Source of the DNA: Agromyces bracchium
Lineage (GTDB): Bacteria; Actinomycetota; Actinomycetes; Actinomycetales; Microbacteriaceae
NCBI RefSeq assembly: GCF_009709675.1
Contig: NZ_WMLB01000025.1
Coordinates: 248,001 to 312,000 of the forward strand
Length of the DNA stretch: 64,000 bases
Direction of reading: 5' to 3'
Shown: in pieces, positions 24,516-31,651 of the stretch
How positions within the stretch are numbered: position 1 is the first letter of the stretch
Layout of the letters: each line of letters begins with the position of its first letter
Translations under genes and position numbers: made by a program
The notes under the pieces: generated by a model
The model's database searches: none
What the model was told of the DNA's origin: nothing
What the model saw: the letters and a program-made list of their open reading frames with translations, nothing else

Positions 24516-25949
24516 ATGACGCACCGTCGCATCGTCGCGATGATCGCCGCCGTGGGCGCGGTCGCCGCTGCGCTCACCGTGGGTACGACGCCGGCCGTCG
24601 CCGCCGACGCGCCCGGCAACTGGTACCACCTGACGAACGGCACCACCGGCGGAAAGGCCGACGTGAGCTTCGCGTACGGCCGGGCCGACGACGAGGTGCA
24701 CGTCGGCGACTGGGACGGCGACGGCACCGACACCCTCGGCGTCCGGCGCGGCAACCAGTACTTCCTCACCAACGGCACCACCGGCGGCCAGGCCGATCTC
24801 ACCTTCGCCTACGGCAGGTCGAGCGACGTGGTGCTCGTGGGCGACTGGGACGGCGACGGGAAGGACACGCTCGGCGTCCGCCGCGGCAACCAGTACTACC
24901 TGACCAACCGCGCCGCCGGCGGCCAGGCCGACCTCACCTTCGCCTACGGCCGCTCCACCGACGTCGTCCTCGTCGGCGACTGGAACGGCGACGGCACGGA
25001 CACCCTCGGCGTCCGCCGCGGCAGCAGCTACTACCTCACCAACGGCACCACGGGTGGCCAGGCCGACCTCACGTTCGCGTACGGCAAGGCGGCCGACGTC
25101 GTCCTCGTCGGCGACTGGAACGGCGACGGACAGGACACCCTCGGCGTCCGACGTTCCAGCAACTACTACCTGACGAACGGCACCACGGGAGGCACCGCGG
25201 ACATCACCTTCGCGTACGGCCGCTCCACCGACGTCGTCCTCGTCGGCGACTGGAACGGGGACTCCACCGACACCCTCGGCGTCCGCCGGCCCGCCGTGAT
25301 CCGCGCGACCATCCCCGCCATGCCCATCGGGAAGGAACGCGTCAGCTACGCCGTACCCGGACAGGTCAAGCGCGGCCTCTACAAGAGCATGGACTTCCGC
25401 TGGAGCGACTGCGGGTGGGAGACGGGGAACTGGTTGTACGACCTCGTACCGACGTACAACTACGGATCCGGAAGCGATCCGGGCGAACCGACCTACGTCG
25501 AACTCGACGTGAACGCCGACCAGTTCACGCAGATCGCGCATCAGCGCTGGGACGGGTCGTGGCCGACGTGCGGCGGATGGATCGAAGCGCTCCCGACCGA
25601 TCCGGTCGACATCCGTACCTCGGGCGGGAACGGCTCGTACCGGGTCGGCTACGACATCATGCCGGGAACGTACCGACTGCTCTCCGGAGGCTCCTATTGC
25701 GCCGTGCAGGCCGTACGGGACTTCCGCGGTTGGCGGTACACGAACGACTCGGGCGCACCGCAGAGCGTGCTCGCCGAATGGCAGTTCGTCGGCGCGGAGG
25801 CAGGTGCGCTCTTCGAGCTGAAGGCCTCCTATGGCGGCGTCTCGACGCGCGGCTTCATCTTCACCGAGCGGTGCTCTTGGGAGCGCGTCACAACCGTGAA
25901 CTCCGGTTCGCCAACGGCCGCCGAGTCGTCACCGAACGAACACCGCTGA
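24516..25949 (+). CDS. Secreted FG-GAP-like repeat protein, paralogue 2 of 3
   Basis: A 477-residue exported protein with the same plan as its neighbours: signal peptide 1-30, five 45-residue repeats at 35-259, then a C-terminal region with two lobes. Lobe 1 has YAVPGQVKRGLYKSMD and Cys in SDCGWETG and PTCGGWIEAL. Lobe 2 starts SYRVGYDIMPGTYRLLSGG and has Cys in SYCAVQAVRDFRG and ERCSWERV. The first repeat (ADVSFAYGRADDEVHVGDW) is shared with paralogue 3 but not 1, so 2 and 3 are the closer pair. The C-terminal half uses visibly more A/T-ending codons than surrounding genes. Function unknown. Confidence 0.85.
   Translation: MTHRRIVAMIAAVGAVAAALTVGTTPAVAADAPGNWYHLTNGTTGGKADVSFAYGRADDEVHVGDWDGDGTDTLGVRRGNQYFLTNGTTGGQADLTFAYGRSSDVVLVGDWDGDGKDTLGVRRGNQYYLTNRAAGGQADLTFAYGRSTDVVLVGDWNGDGTDTLGVRRGSSYYLTNGTTGGQADLTFAYGKAADVVLVGDWNGDGQDTLGVRRSSNYYLTNGTTGGTADITFAYGRSTDVVLVGDWNGDSTDTLGVRRPAVIRATIPAMPIGKERVSYAVPGQVKRGLYKSMDFRWSDCGWETGNWLYDLVPTYNYGSGSDPGEPTYVELDVNADQFTQIAHQRWDGSWPTCGGWIEALPTDPVDIRTSGGNGSYRVGYDIMPGTYRLLSGGSYCAVQAVRDFRGWRYTNDSGAPQSVLAEWQFVGAEAGALFELKASYGGVSTRGFIFTERCSWERVTTVNSGSPTAAESSPNEHR
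24618..25292 (+). repeat. Five 135-bp in-frame tandem repeats (paralogue 2)
   Basis: Same 135-bp unit as in the flanking paralogues, five copies. The third unit is slightly eroded (TNRAAGGQAD instead of TNGTTGGQAD). Confidence 0.85.
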
Positions 25950-25997
25950 TCCAACCGCGCCCGAAACGCGATCGAACCGGAACACCGAAGGAGCCAG

Positions 25998-27419
25998 ATG
26001 AGTCACCGTCGCAAGGTCGCGATGATCGCCGCCGTGGGCGCGGTCGCCGCCGCCATCACCGCGGGCGCGACGCCCGCCGTCGCCGCGACCGCGCCCGCGC
26101 CCGGCAATTGGTACTACCTGACCAATGGCACCACCGGCGGCACGGCCGACGTCAGCTTCGCGTACGGCCGGGCCGACGACGAAGTGCACGTCGGCGACTG
26201 GAACGGCGACGCCACCGACACGCTCGGTGTCCGCCGCGGCGCCACCTACTACCTCACCAACGGCACCACCGGCGGGGAGGCCGATGTCACATTCACCTAC
26301 GGCTGGCCCGAGGACACCGTCCTCGTCGGCGACTGGGACGGCGACGGGACCGACACGCTAGGCGTCCGCCGCGGCCAGTGGTACCACCTCACCAACGGCA
26401 CGACCGGCGGCGCCGCCGACATCAGCTTCGCCTACGGCAAGGCCGACGACGTCGTCCTCGTCGGCGACTGGGACGGCGACGGCAAGGACACCCTCGGCGT
26501 CCGCCGCGGCAGCAGCTACTACCTGACCAACGGCACCACCGGCGGCCAGGCCGACATCACGTTCGCCTACGGAAAGGCGGCCGACGTCGTGCTCGTCGGC
26601 GATTGGAACGGCGACGGCACGGACACGCTCGGCGTTCGGCGTTCCAGCACCTACTACCTGACCAACGGCACGACGGGAGGCACCGCGGACATCACCTTCG
26701 CCTATGGCCGCTCCACCGATGTCGTCCTCGTCGGCGACTGGAACGGCGACGGCACCGACACCCTCGGCGTCCGCCGCCCCGCCGTCGTCCGCGCCACCAT
26801 ACCCGCCATGCCCGGCGGCCAGGAGCGCGTCAGCTTCGCGATACCCGGGCATCTCAAGCGCGGGCTCTACAAGAGCATGGGCTTGGACAAGTACCAGTGC
26901 GGGTGGGAGACCGGGTACTGGCTGAACGGCCTCGTGCCCACCCACAACTACGGCATCGGAAGCGACCCCGGCGAGCCTGCCTACGTCGAACTCGGCGACG
27001 GCGCGGACCGCTTCACGCAGTCCGCCTATCCGTGGGGTGACAAGCCGTTGCCGGCATGCGCCGGATGGATCGAGGCGCTGCCGACCGACCCGGTGGAGAT
27101 CCGCACCGCCGGAGGGGATGGCGGCTTCCGCCTCGGTCATGACGTAACCGCCGGCACCTACCGCATGCTCTCGAGTGGCTGCCGGGTCCAGGCGGTTCGC
27201 GACTTCGAAGGCTGGTACCACGGGTCCGGTGGCAAGACGAGCGTGCTCGCGGAGCGGTACTTCTACTACGAGGAGAACACGACGTTCGAATTGAAGCTCA
27301 ACTACTCCGGTGTACCCGTACGCGGCTACCTCTTCAGCGACGGCTGCCGTTGGGAGAAGGCCACGGTCACGAACTCGACTGCAGCGACGACGGCGTCGTC
27401 CCTCATCGCGCTCGACTGA
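25998..27419 (+). CDS. Secreted FG-GAP-like repeat protein, paralogue 3 of 3
   Basis: A 473-residue exported protein. Signal peptide 1-30 (SHRRKVAMIAAVGAVAAAI...TPAVAA), five 45-residue repeats at 37-261, and a two-lobed C terminus. Lobe 1 has FAIPGHLKRGLYKSMG with Cys in QCGWETGYW and PACAGWIEALP. Lobe 2 has FRLGHDVTAGTYRMLSSGC and Cys in DGCRWEKAT. It starts 48 bases after paralogue 2 with an AAGGAGCCAG ribosome-binding site, so the two are probably cotranscribed. It ends convergent to ffh. No known enzymatic motif; binding, adhesive or Ca2+-dependent roles are possible. Confidence 0.85.
   Translation: MSHRRKVAMIAAVGAVAAAITAGATPAVAATAPAPGNWYYLTNGTTGGTADVSFAYGRADDEVHVGDWNGDATDTLGVRRGATYYLTNGTTGGEADVTFTYGWPEDTVLVGDWDGDGTDTLGVRRGQWYHLTNGTTGGAADISFAYGKADDVVLVGDWDGDGKDTLGVRRGSSYYLTNGTTGGQADITFAYGKAADVVLVGDWNGDGTDTLGVRRSSTYYLTNGTTGGTADITFAYGRSTDVVLVGDWNGDGTDTLGVRRPAVVRATIPAMPGGQERVSFAIPGHLKRGLYKSMGLDKYQCGWETGYWLNGLVPTHNYGIGSDPGEPAYVELGDGADRFTQSAYPWGDKPLPACAGWIEALPTDPVEIRTAGGDGGFRLGHDVTAGTYRMLSSGCRVQAVRDFEGWYHGSGGKTSVLAERYFYYEENTTFELKLNYSGVPVRGYLFSDGCRWEKATVTNSTAATTASSLIALD
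26106..26780 (+). repeat. Five 135-bp in-frame tandem repeats (paralogue 3)
   Basis: Five 135-bp units as in paralogues 1 and 2. Unit 2 carries FTYGWPEDTVLVGDW, a local divergence from the FAYGKxxDVVLVGDW pattern. Confidence 0.85.
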
Positions 27420-27487
27420 CGGCCAGCCCGACGAGTCGTACGCCGAGCCGCACCCAGTCCGGATTCGGCTCAACCACGAGGAACGCC

Positions 27488-29077
27488 CTAGCGGCCGAGC
27501 AGCTTCTGCAGGGCGGCCATCTCCTCTTCGGAGGGGGCGCCCTTGGCGCCCGCACCGCCGCCGATGCCGAAGCCCGAGCCGGCCGGTGCGTTCGAGGCCG
27601 CGCCGGGCACCTGGCCCGACGCGAGCGCCGCGTTCTCGGCGGCGCGCTTGGCGGGGTTGCCCGAGCGCGAGCCGCCGCCCGACTTCTTCTTGTTCTTCGC
27701 GGCCTGGCGCTTGCCGCCGCCGTACCCGCCGCCGCCCGGGATCGGACCCATGCCGGGGATCTGCGGCACGCCGCCGCGCGCGACGGTCTTCATCATCTTC
27801 GCGGCCTGCTCGAAGCGCTGCACGAGCTGGTTCACGTCGGTCACCGTCATGCCGGAACCCTTGGCGATGCGGAGGCGACGCGAGCCGTTCAGGAGCTTGG
27901 TGTTCTTGCGTTCAGCCGGCGTCATCGACTGGATGATCGCCTCGGTGCGCACGATCTCGCGCTCGTCGAAGTTCTCGAGCTGCTGCTTCATGCCGCCCGC
28001 ACCGGGGAGCATGCCGAGCATCTTCTTGATCGACCCCGCACCGCGGAGTTGCTGCATCTGCGCGAGGAAGTCCTCGAGCGTGAACTGCTCCGAGGCGATC
28101 TTCTCGGCGACCTTCAGCGCCTCCTCCTCGTCGAAGGCCTGCTGGGCCTGCTCGATGAGGGTGAGGATGTCGCCGAGGTCGAGGATGCGGCTCGCCATGC
28201 GGTCGGGGTGGAACGGCTCGAAGTTGTCGAGCGTCTCACCCGTCGAGGCGAAGATGATGGGGCGTCCGGTGACGGATGCCACGGAGAGCGCGGCGCCGCC
28301 GCGCGCGTCGCCGTCGAGCTTGGAGAGCACGACGCCCGTGAAGTCGACGCCCTCCTGGAAGGCCTTCGCCGTCGTGACCGCGTCCTGGCCGATCATCGCG
28401 TCGATGACGAAGAGGACCTCGTCGGGGTTCGTGGCCTTGCGGATGTCGGCGGCCTGCTTCATCATCTCGGCGTCGACGCCGAGGCGGCCGGCGGTGTCGA
28501 TGACGACGACGTCGTGCTGGGCGCGCTGCGCCTGCGCGATCGCGTCCTTGGCGACGCGCACCGGGTCGCCCACGCCGTTGCCGGGCTCGGGCGCGAACAC
28601 GGTGACGCCGGCCTGCTCGCCGACGACCTGGAGCTGGTTCACGGCGTTCGGGCGCTGGAGGTCGGCGGCCACGAGCATGGGCGTGTGGCCGTCCTTCTTC
28701 AGCCACTTCGCGAGCTTGCCCGCGAGCGTCGTCTTGCCGGCGCCCTGGAGACCCGCGAGCATGATGACGGTCGGCGGGGTCTTCGCGAACTGCAGCCGAC
28801 GCTGCTGGCCGCCGAGGATCGCGACGAGCTCCTCGTTGACGATCTGCACGACCTGCTGGGCGGGGTTCAGCGCCCGGTTGACCTCGTCGCCGAGCGCGCG
28901 CTCGCGCACCGTCGCGGTGAACGTCTTCACGACGTCGAGCGAGACGTCGGCGTCGAGCAGCGCGCGCCGGATCTCGCGGACGGTGCCGTCGACGTCGGAC
29001 GCGGAGAGCTTGCCCTTGGTGCGGAGGTTCTTGAACGTCTCGGTGAGACGGTCGGAGAGGGTGCCGAACGTAGCCAT
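27488..29077 (-). CDS. ffh: Signal recognition particle protein Ffh
   Basis: SRP54 GTPase that binds signal sequences and 4.5S RNA and docks at FtsY. N domain followed by G domain with GLQGAGKTTLAGK (G1), VIDTAGRLGVD (G3) and LSKLDGDARGGAALS (G4). The M domain shows the RNA-binding SRRLRIAKGSGMTVTDVNQL and methionine-rich helices (QAAKMMKTV). It ends in a Gly/Met/Ala-rich low-complexity tail including GGGGYGGGKRQAAKNKKKSG, giving 529 residues. It is encoded downstream of ftsY on the same strand. Confidence 0.97.
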   Translation of the reverse strand: MATFGTLSDRLTETFKNLRTKGKLSASDVDGTVREIRRALLDADVSLDVVKTFTATVRERALGDEVNRALNPAQQVVQIVNEELVAILGGQQRRLQFAKTPPTVIMLAGLQGAGKTTLAGKLAKWLKKDGHTPMLVAADLQRPNAVNQLQVVGEQAGVTVFAPEPGNGVGDPVRVAKDAIAQAQRAQHDVVVIDTAGRLGVDAEMMKQAADIRKATNPDEVLFVIDAMIGQDAVTTAKAFQEGVDFTGVVLSKLDGDARGGAALSVASVTGRPIIFASTGETLDNFEPFHPDRMASRILDLGDILTLIEQAQQAFDEEEALKVAEKIASEQFTLEDFLAQMQQLRGAGSIKKMLGMLPGAGGMKQQLENFDEREIVRTEAIIQSMTPAERKNTKLLNGSRRLRIAKGSGMTVTDVNQLVQRFEQAAKMMKTVARGGVPQIPGMGPIPGGGGYGGGKRQAAKNKKKSGGGSRSGNPAKRAAENAALASGQVPGAASNAPAGSGFGIGGGAGAKGAPSEEEMAALQKLLGR

Positions 29078-29144
29078 GATGCCCTCAAGTGTAGAGGGCG
29101 GCGCCGCGGCATCCGCTCAGCACGGGAAGGAGGCCGGGACCGGC

Positions 29145-29633
29145 TCAGCCCTCGAAGCGGACGTCGACGATCTCGCGCTCGAGGTCGATCGACGCGACGA
29201 GCCGCTCATCGGTGTCCTCCGGCGCGAGGCCGAACTCGAACTCCGCGAAGGCGTCGCCGGGCTCGTCGGCGTCGGGGCGGAGGTCGACCCGGATGAGCGA
29301 CATCGAGCGCAGCGCGTCGATCTGGCGGTCGCCCGAGTCGCGGCCGATGGCGGCCTCGACCTCCTCGGCCTGCTCGAGATCGGGGTCGAGCACTGCGGCG
29401 AGGAAGCGCATCACGGGCGATGAACCCGAGTCGAGCTGGGTGACGAACGCCGACCGGAGCTCGTCGTCGACGAGCTCGAGCTCCCCGACGAGGGTGGCCG
29501 CGACATCCAGCGCCGCGAGCGCCACGGTGTCGGCGTCGGCGTCGAGGACGACCTCGACGCGCTGGTCGCCGTACTCGACGTCCTCCGACCAGTAGTCGCC
29601 GACGAGTCCGAAGTAGTCGTGCTCCATGGACAT
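29145..29633 (-). CDS. Conserved hypothetical protein, DUF2004-like
   Basis: A 162-residue acidic cytoplasmic protein beginning MSMEHDYFGLVGDYWSEDVE. The pattern of an EHDYFG start, an alpha-helical middle (RSAFVTQLDSGSSPVMRFL) and a beta-rich end with DERLVASIDLEREIVDV resembles what I recall as DUF2004 in actinobacteria; that naming is from memory. No catalytic residues can be recognised. It sits in the 60-odd-base-spaced ftsY to ffh interval on the same strand, so it is probably cotranscribed with both targeting GTPases. Confidence 0.75.
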   Translation of the reverse strand: MSMEHDYFGLVGDYWSEDVEYGDQRVEVVLDADADTVALAALDVAATLVGELELVDDELRSAFVTQLDSGSSPVMRFLAAVLDPDLEQAEEVEAAIGRDSGDRQIDALRSMSLIRVDLRPDADEPGDAFAEFEFGLAPEDTDERLVASIDLEREIVDVRFEG

Positions 29634-29648
29634 GCGTCCTCCCCCTTC

Positions 29649-30524
29649 TCAGCCGACGAGCTGCTGCGCGAAGACGTGCGGCGTGAAGCCCGTGAGGTCG
29701 CCGATGCCCTCGCCCTGGCCGATGAGCTTGATCGGCAGGCCCGTCTTCTCCTGCACGGCGATGACGAAGCCGCCCTTGGCGGAGCCGTCGAGCTTGGTGA
29801 GCACGAGCCCGGTCACGCCGCCGTGCTGGATGAACGCCTCGGCCTGCGCGAGCCCGTTCTGCCCGGTGGTCGCGTCGAGCACGAGCAGCACCTCGCTGAT
29901 CGGCGCCTGCTTCTCGACGACGCGACGGATCTTGCCGAGCTCGTCCATGAGCCCGCCCTTGGTGTGCAGGCGGCCGGCCGTGTCGATGATGACCATCTCG
30001 GTGCCCGTGCGCTTGGCGTAGTCGACGGTCTGGAAGGCGACGGACGCCGGGTCCTGGCCCTCGCGCTCGGGCCGGACCACCTGCGCGCCCGCGCGCTCGG
30101 CCCAGGTCGCGAGCTGGTCGACCGCCGCCGCGCGGAAGGTGTCGGCCGCGCCGACGACGACGCTCCGGCCGTAGTTGCCGAGGAACTTCGCGAACTTGCC
30201 GATCGTGGTCGTCTTGCCGACGCCGTTCACCCCGACGACGAGCACGACCGCCGGGCGCTCGGTGAGCTTGAGGGTCGGGTCGTACTTCGCGAGCCGCTCC
30301 TCGACGAGCTCGCGGAGCATCCGCTGCACGTCGCGAGGATCGGTGGTCTTGTACCGCTCGACCTGCGCCTTGATCGACTCGACGATCTCCTCGGTCACCG
30401 CCGGCCCGAAGTCGGCGCGGATGAGGGCCGACTCGAGGTCGTCCCAGGTGTCCTCGTCGATGGTCCTCGCGCCGAACACGTTGCGGAGGGCCGACCCGAG
30501 CGACCACGATGCGCGTTCTGCCAT
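29649..30524 (-). CDS. ftsY: Signal recognition particle receptor FtsY
   Basis: GTPase receptor for SRP at the membrane. The NG domain is complete: GVNGVGKTTTIGKFAKFL (G1), ADTFRAAAVDQLATW, VIIDTAGRLHTKGGLMDEL (G3) and LTKLDGSAKGG (G4), ending GFTPHVFAQQLVG. At 291 residues from the ATG at 30524 it lacks the long acidic N-terminal A domain of many FtsY proteins; the first residues are MAERASWSLGSALRNVFG, an amphipathic stretch that could touch lipid. An open frame continues upstream but without FtsY-like sequence. Confidence 0.96.
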   Translation of the reverse strand: MAERASWSLGSALRNVFGARTIDEDTWDDLESALIRADFGPAVTEEIVESIKAQVERYKTTDPRDVQRMLRELVEERLAKYDPTLKLTERPAVVLVVGVNGVGKTTTIGKFAKFLGNYGRSVVVGAADTFRAAAVDQLATWAERAGAQVVRPEREGQDPASVAFQTVDYAKRTGTEMVIIDTAGRLHTKGGLMDELGKIRRVVEKQAPISEVLLVLDATTGQNGLAQAEAFIQHGGVTGLVLTKLDGSAKGGFVIAVQEKTGLPIKLIGQGEGIGDLTGFTPHVFAQQLVG

Positions 30525-30660
30525 GCCTCCCAGCCTACGGGTGACGGATGCCGCGGGCTCGCGTCGCGGCACGCGGGATAGCGGGCGACCGCGACGCTCG
30601 CAAGGCCTTGTCGCCCGGCGAGCGGCCCGGAAGCATCGGGCGCTGACGGAAGGAGACCCC

Positions 30661-31647
30661 ATGCCCCTCGTCGGATTCCACGCGTCGCACGAGCAGCTCC
30701 CGCCGAGCGCGCTCCTCGACGCCGTCGTGCACGCCGAGCAGGCCGGCTTCGATGCCGCCATGTGCAGCGACCACTGGGCGCCGTGGAGCGTGCGCCAGGG
30801 CCATTCGGGCTACGCGTGGTCGTGGCTCGGCGCCGCGCTGCAGGCGACCGACTTCTCGCTCGGCGTCGTCACCGCGCCCGGCCAGCGCTACCACCCCGCC
30901 GTCGCGGCCCAGAAGATCGCGACGCTCGGCGAGATGTTCCCCGGCCGGTTCTGGGCGGCGATCGGCAGCGGCGAGGCCGTGAACGAGCACATCACGGGCG
31001 AGGCGTGGCCCGACAAGGACACGCGCGACCGCCGGCTGGCCGAGACGATCGACGTCATGCGGCGGCTGCTCGCCGGCGAGACCGTGACCCACGAGGGCGA
31101 GGTCAGCGTGCACGAGGCGCGGCTCTGGACGCGCCCCGACGATGCACCGCCGCTCATCGCCGCGGCGGTGAGCACCGAGACCGCGGCCGAGACCGCCGAG
31201 TGGGCCGACGGCGTGATCACGGTCGACCAGGAGCGCGACGCGCTCAGGGACGTCATCGACGCCTACCGCGGCGCGGGCGGCCGCGGGCCGATCTGCGTCC
31301 AGGTGCACCTCAGCTGGGCGCCGACCGACGACGAGGCCGTGGCCGTCGCCCACGACCAGTGGCGGCAGAGCCTCGTGCCGCCGCACCTCGCGTGGGAGCT
31401 CGCGACCCCCGAGGAGTTCGACCAGCGCACGGCCGAGGCCTCCCCGTCGGACGTCGCCGACACGCTCCTCGCTTCGTCGGACCCGCAGCGGCACCTCGAC
31501 GCGCTGCTCGAGATCGCCGACCTCGGCGTCGACCGCATCTACCTGCACCACGTCGGGCAGGAGCAGCAGGGGTTCATCGACACGTTCGGCGCCCACGTCC
31601 TGCCGGCCCTCCGTGCCGCGGGGCCGTCGGCCGGGCTCGAGGGCTGA
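30661..31647 (+). CDS. LLM-class flavin-dependent oxidoreductase (putative non-F420 flavinoid type)
   Basis: A 328-residue luciferase-like TIM-barrel enzyme. The N terminus GFHASHEQLPPSALLDAV, AMCSDHWAPWSVRQGHSGYAW and VTAPGQRYHPAVAAQKIATL mark a subfamily close to F420-dependent glucose-6-phosphate dehydrogenase relatives but, as I recall, expected to use FMN. The cofactor cannot be settled from sequence. It starts after a strong GGAAGGAGA site and ends 4 bases before the GH13 gene, so the pair is an operon, which suggests a role tied to alpha-glucan or trehalose metabolism. Confidence 0.88.
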   Translation: MPLVGFHASHEQLPPSALLDAVVHAEQAGFDAAMCSDHWAPWSVRQGHSGYAWSWLGAALQATDFSLGVVTAPGQRYHPAVAAQKIATLGEMFPGRFWAAIGSGEAVNEHITGEAWPDKDTRDRRLAETIDVMRRLLAGETVTHEGEVSVHEARLWTRPDDAPPLIAAAVSTETAAETAEWADGVITVDQERDALRDVIDAYRGAGGRGPICVQVHLSWAPTDDEAVAVAHDQWRQSLVPPHLAWELATPEEFDQRTAEASPSDVADTLLASSDPQRHLDALLEIADLGVDRIYLHHVGQEQQGFIDTFGAHVLPALRAAGPSAGLEG

Positions 31648-31651
31648 GCCG

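Noticed and set aside
23056-26780. CRISPR or non-coding satellite
   Set aside because: The 135-bp units are in frame with signal-peptide-bearing genes and encode a consistent 45-residue motif.
27420-30660. SRP RNA (ffs) or tRNA near ffh/ftsY
   Set aside because: No cloverleaf, no GGAA-tetraloop helix 8 sequence and no suitable gap was seen in these short intergenic regions.
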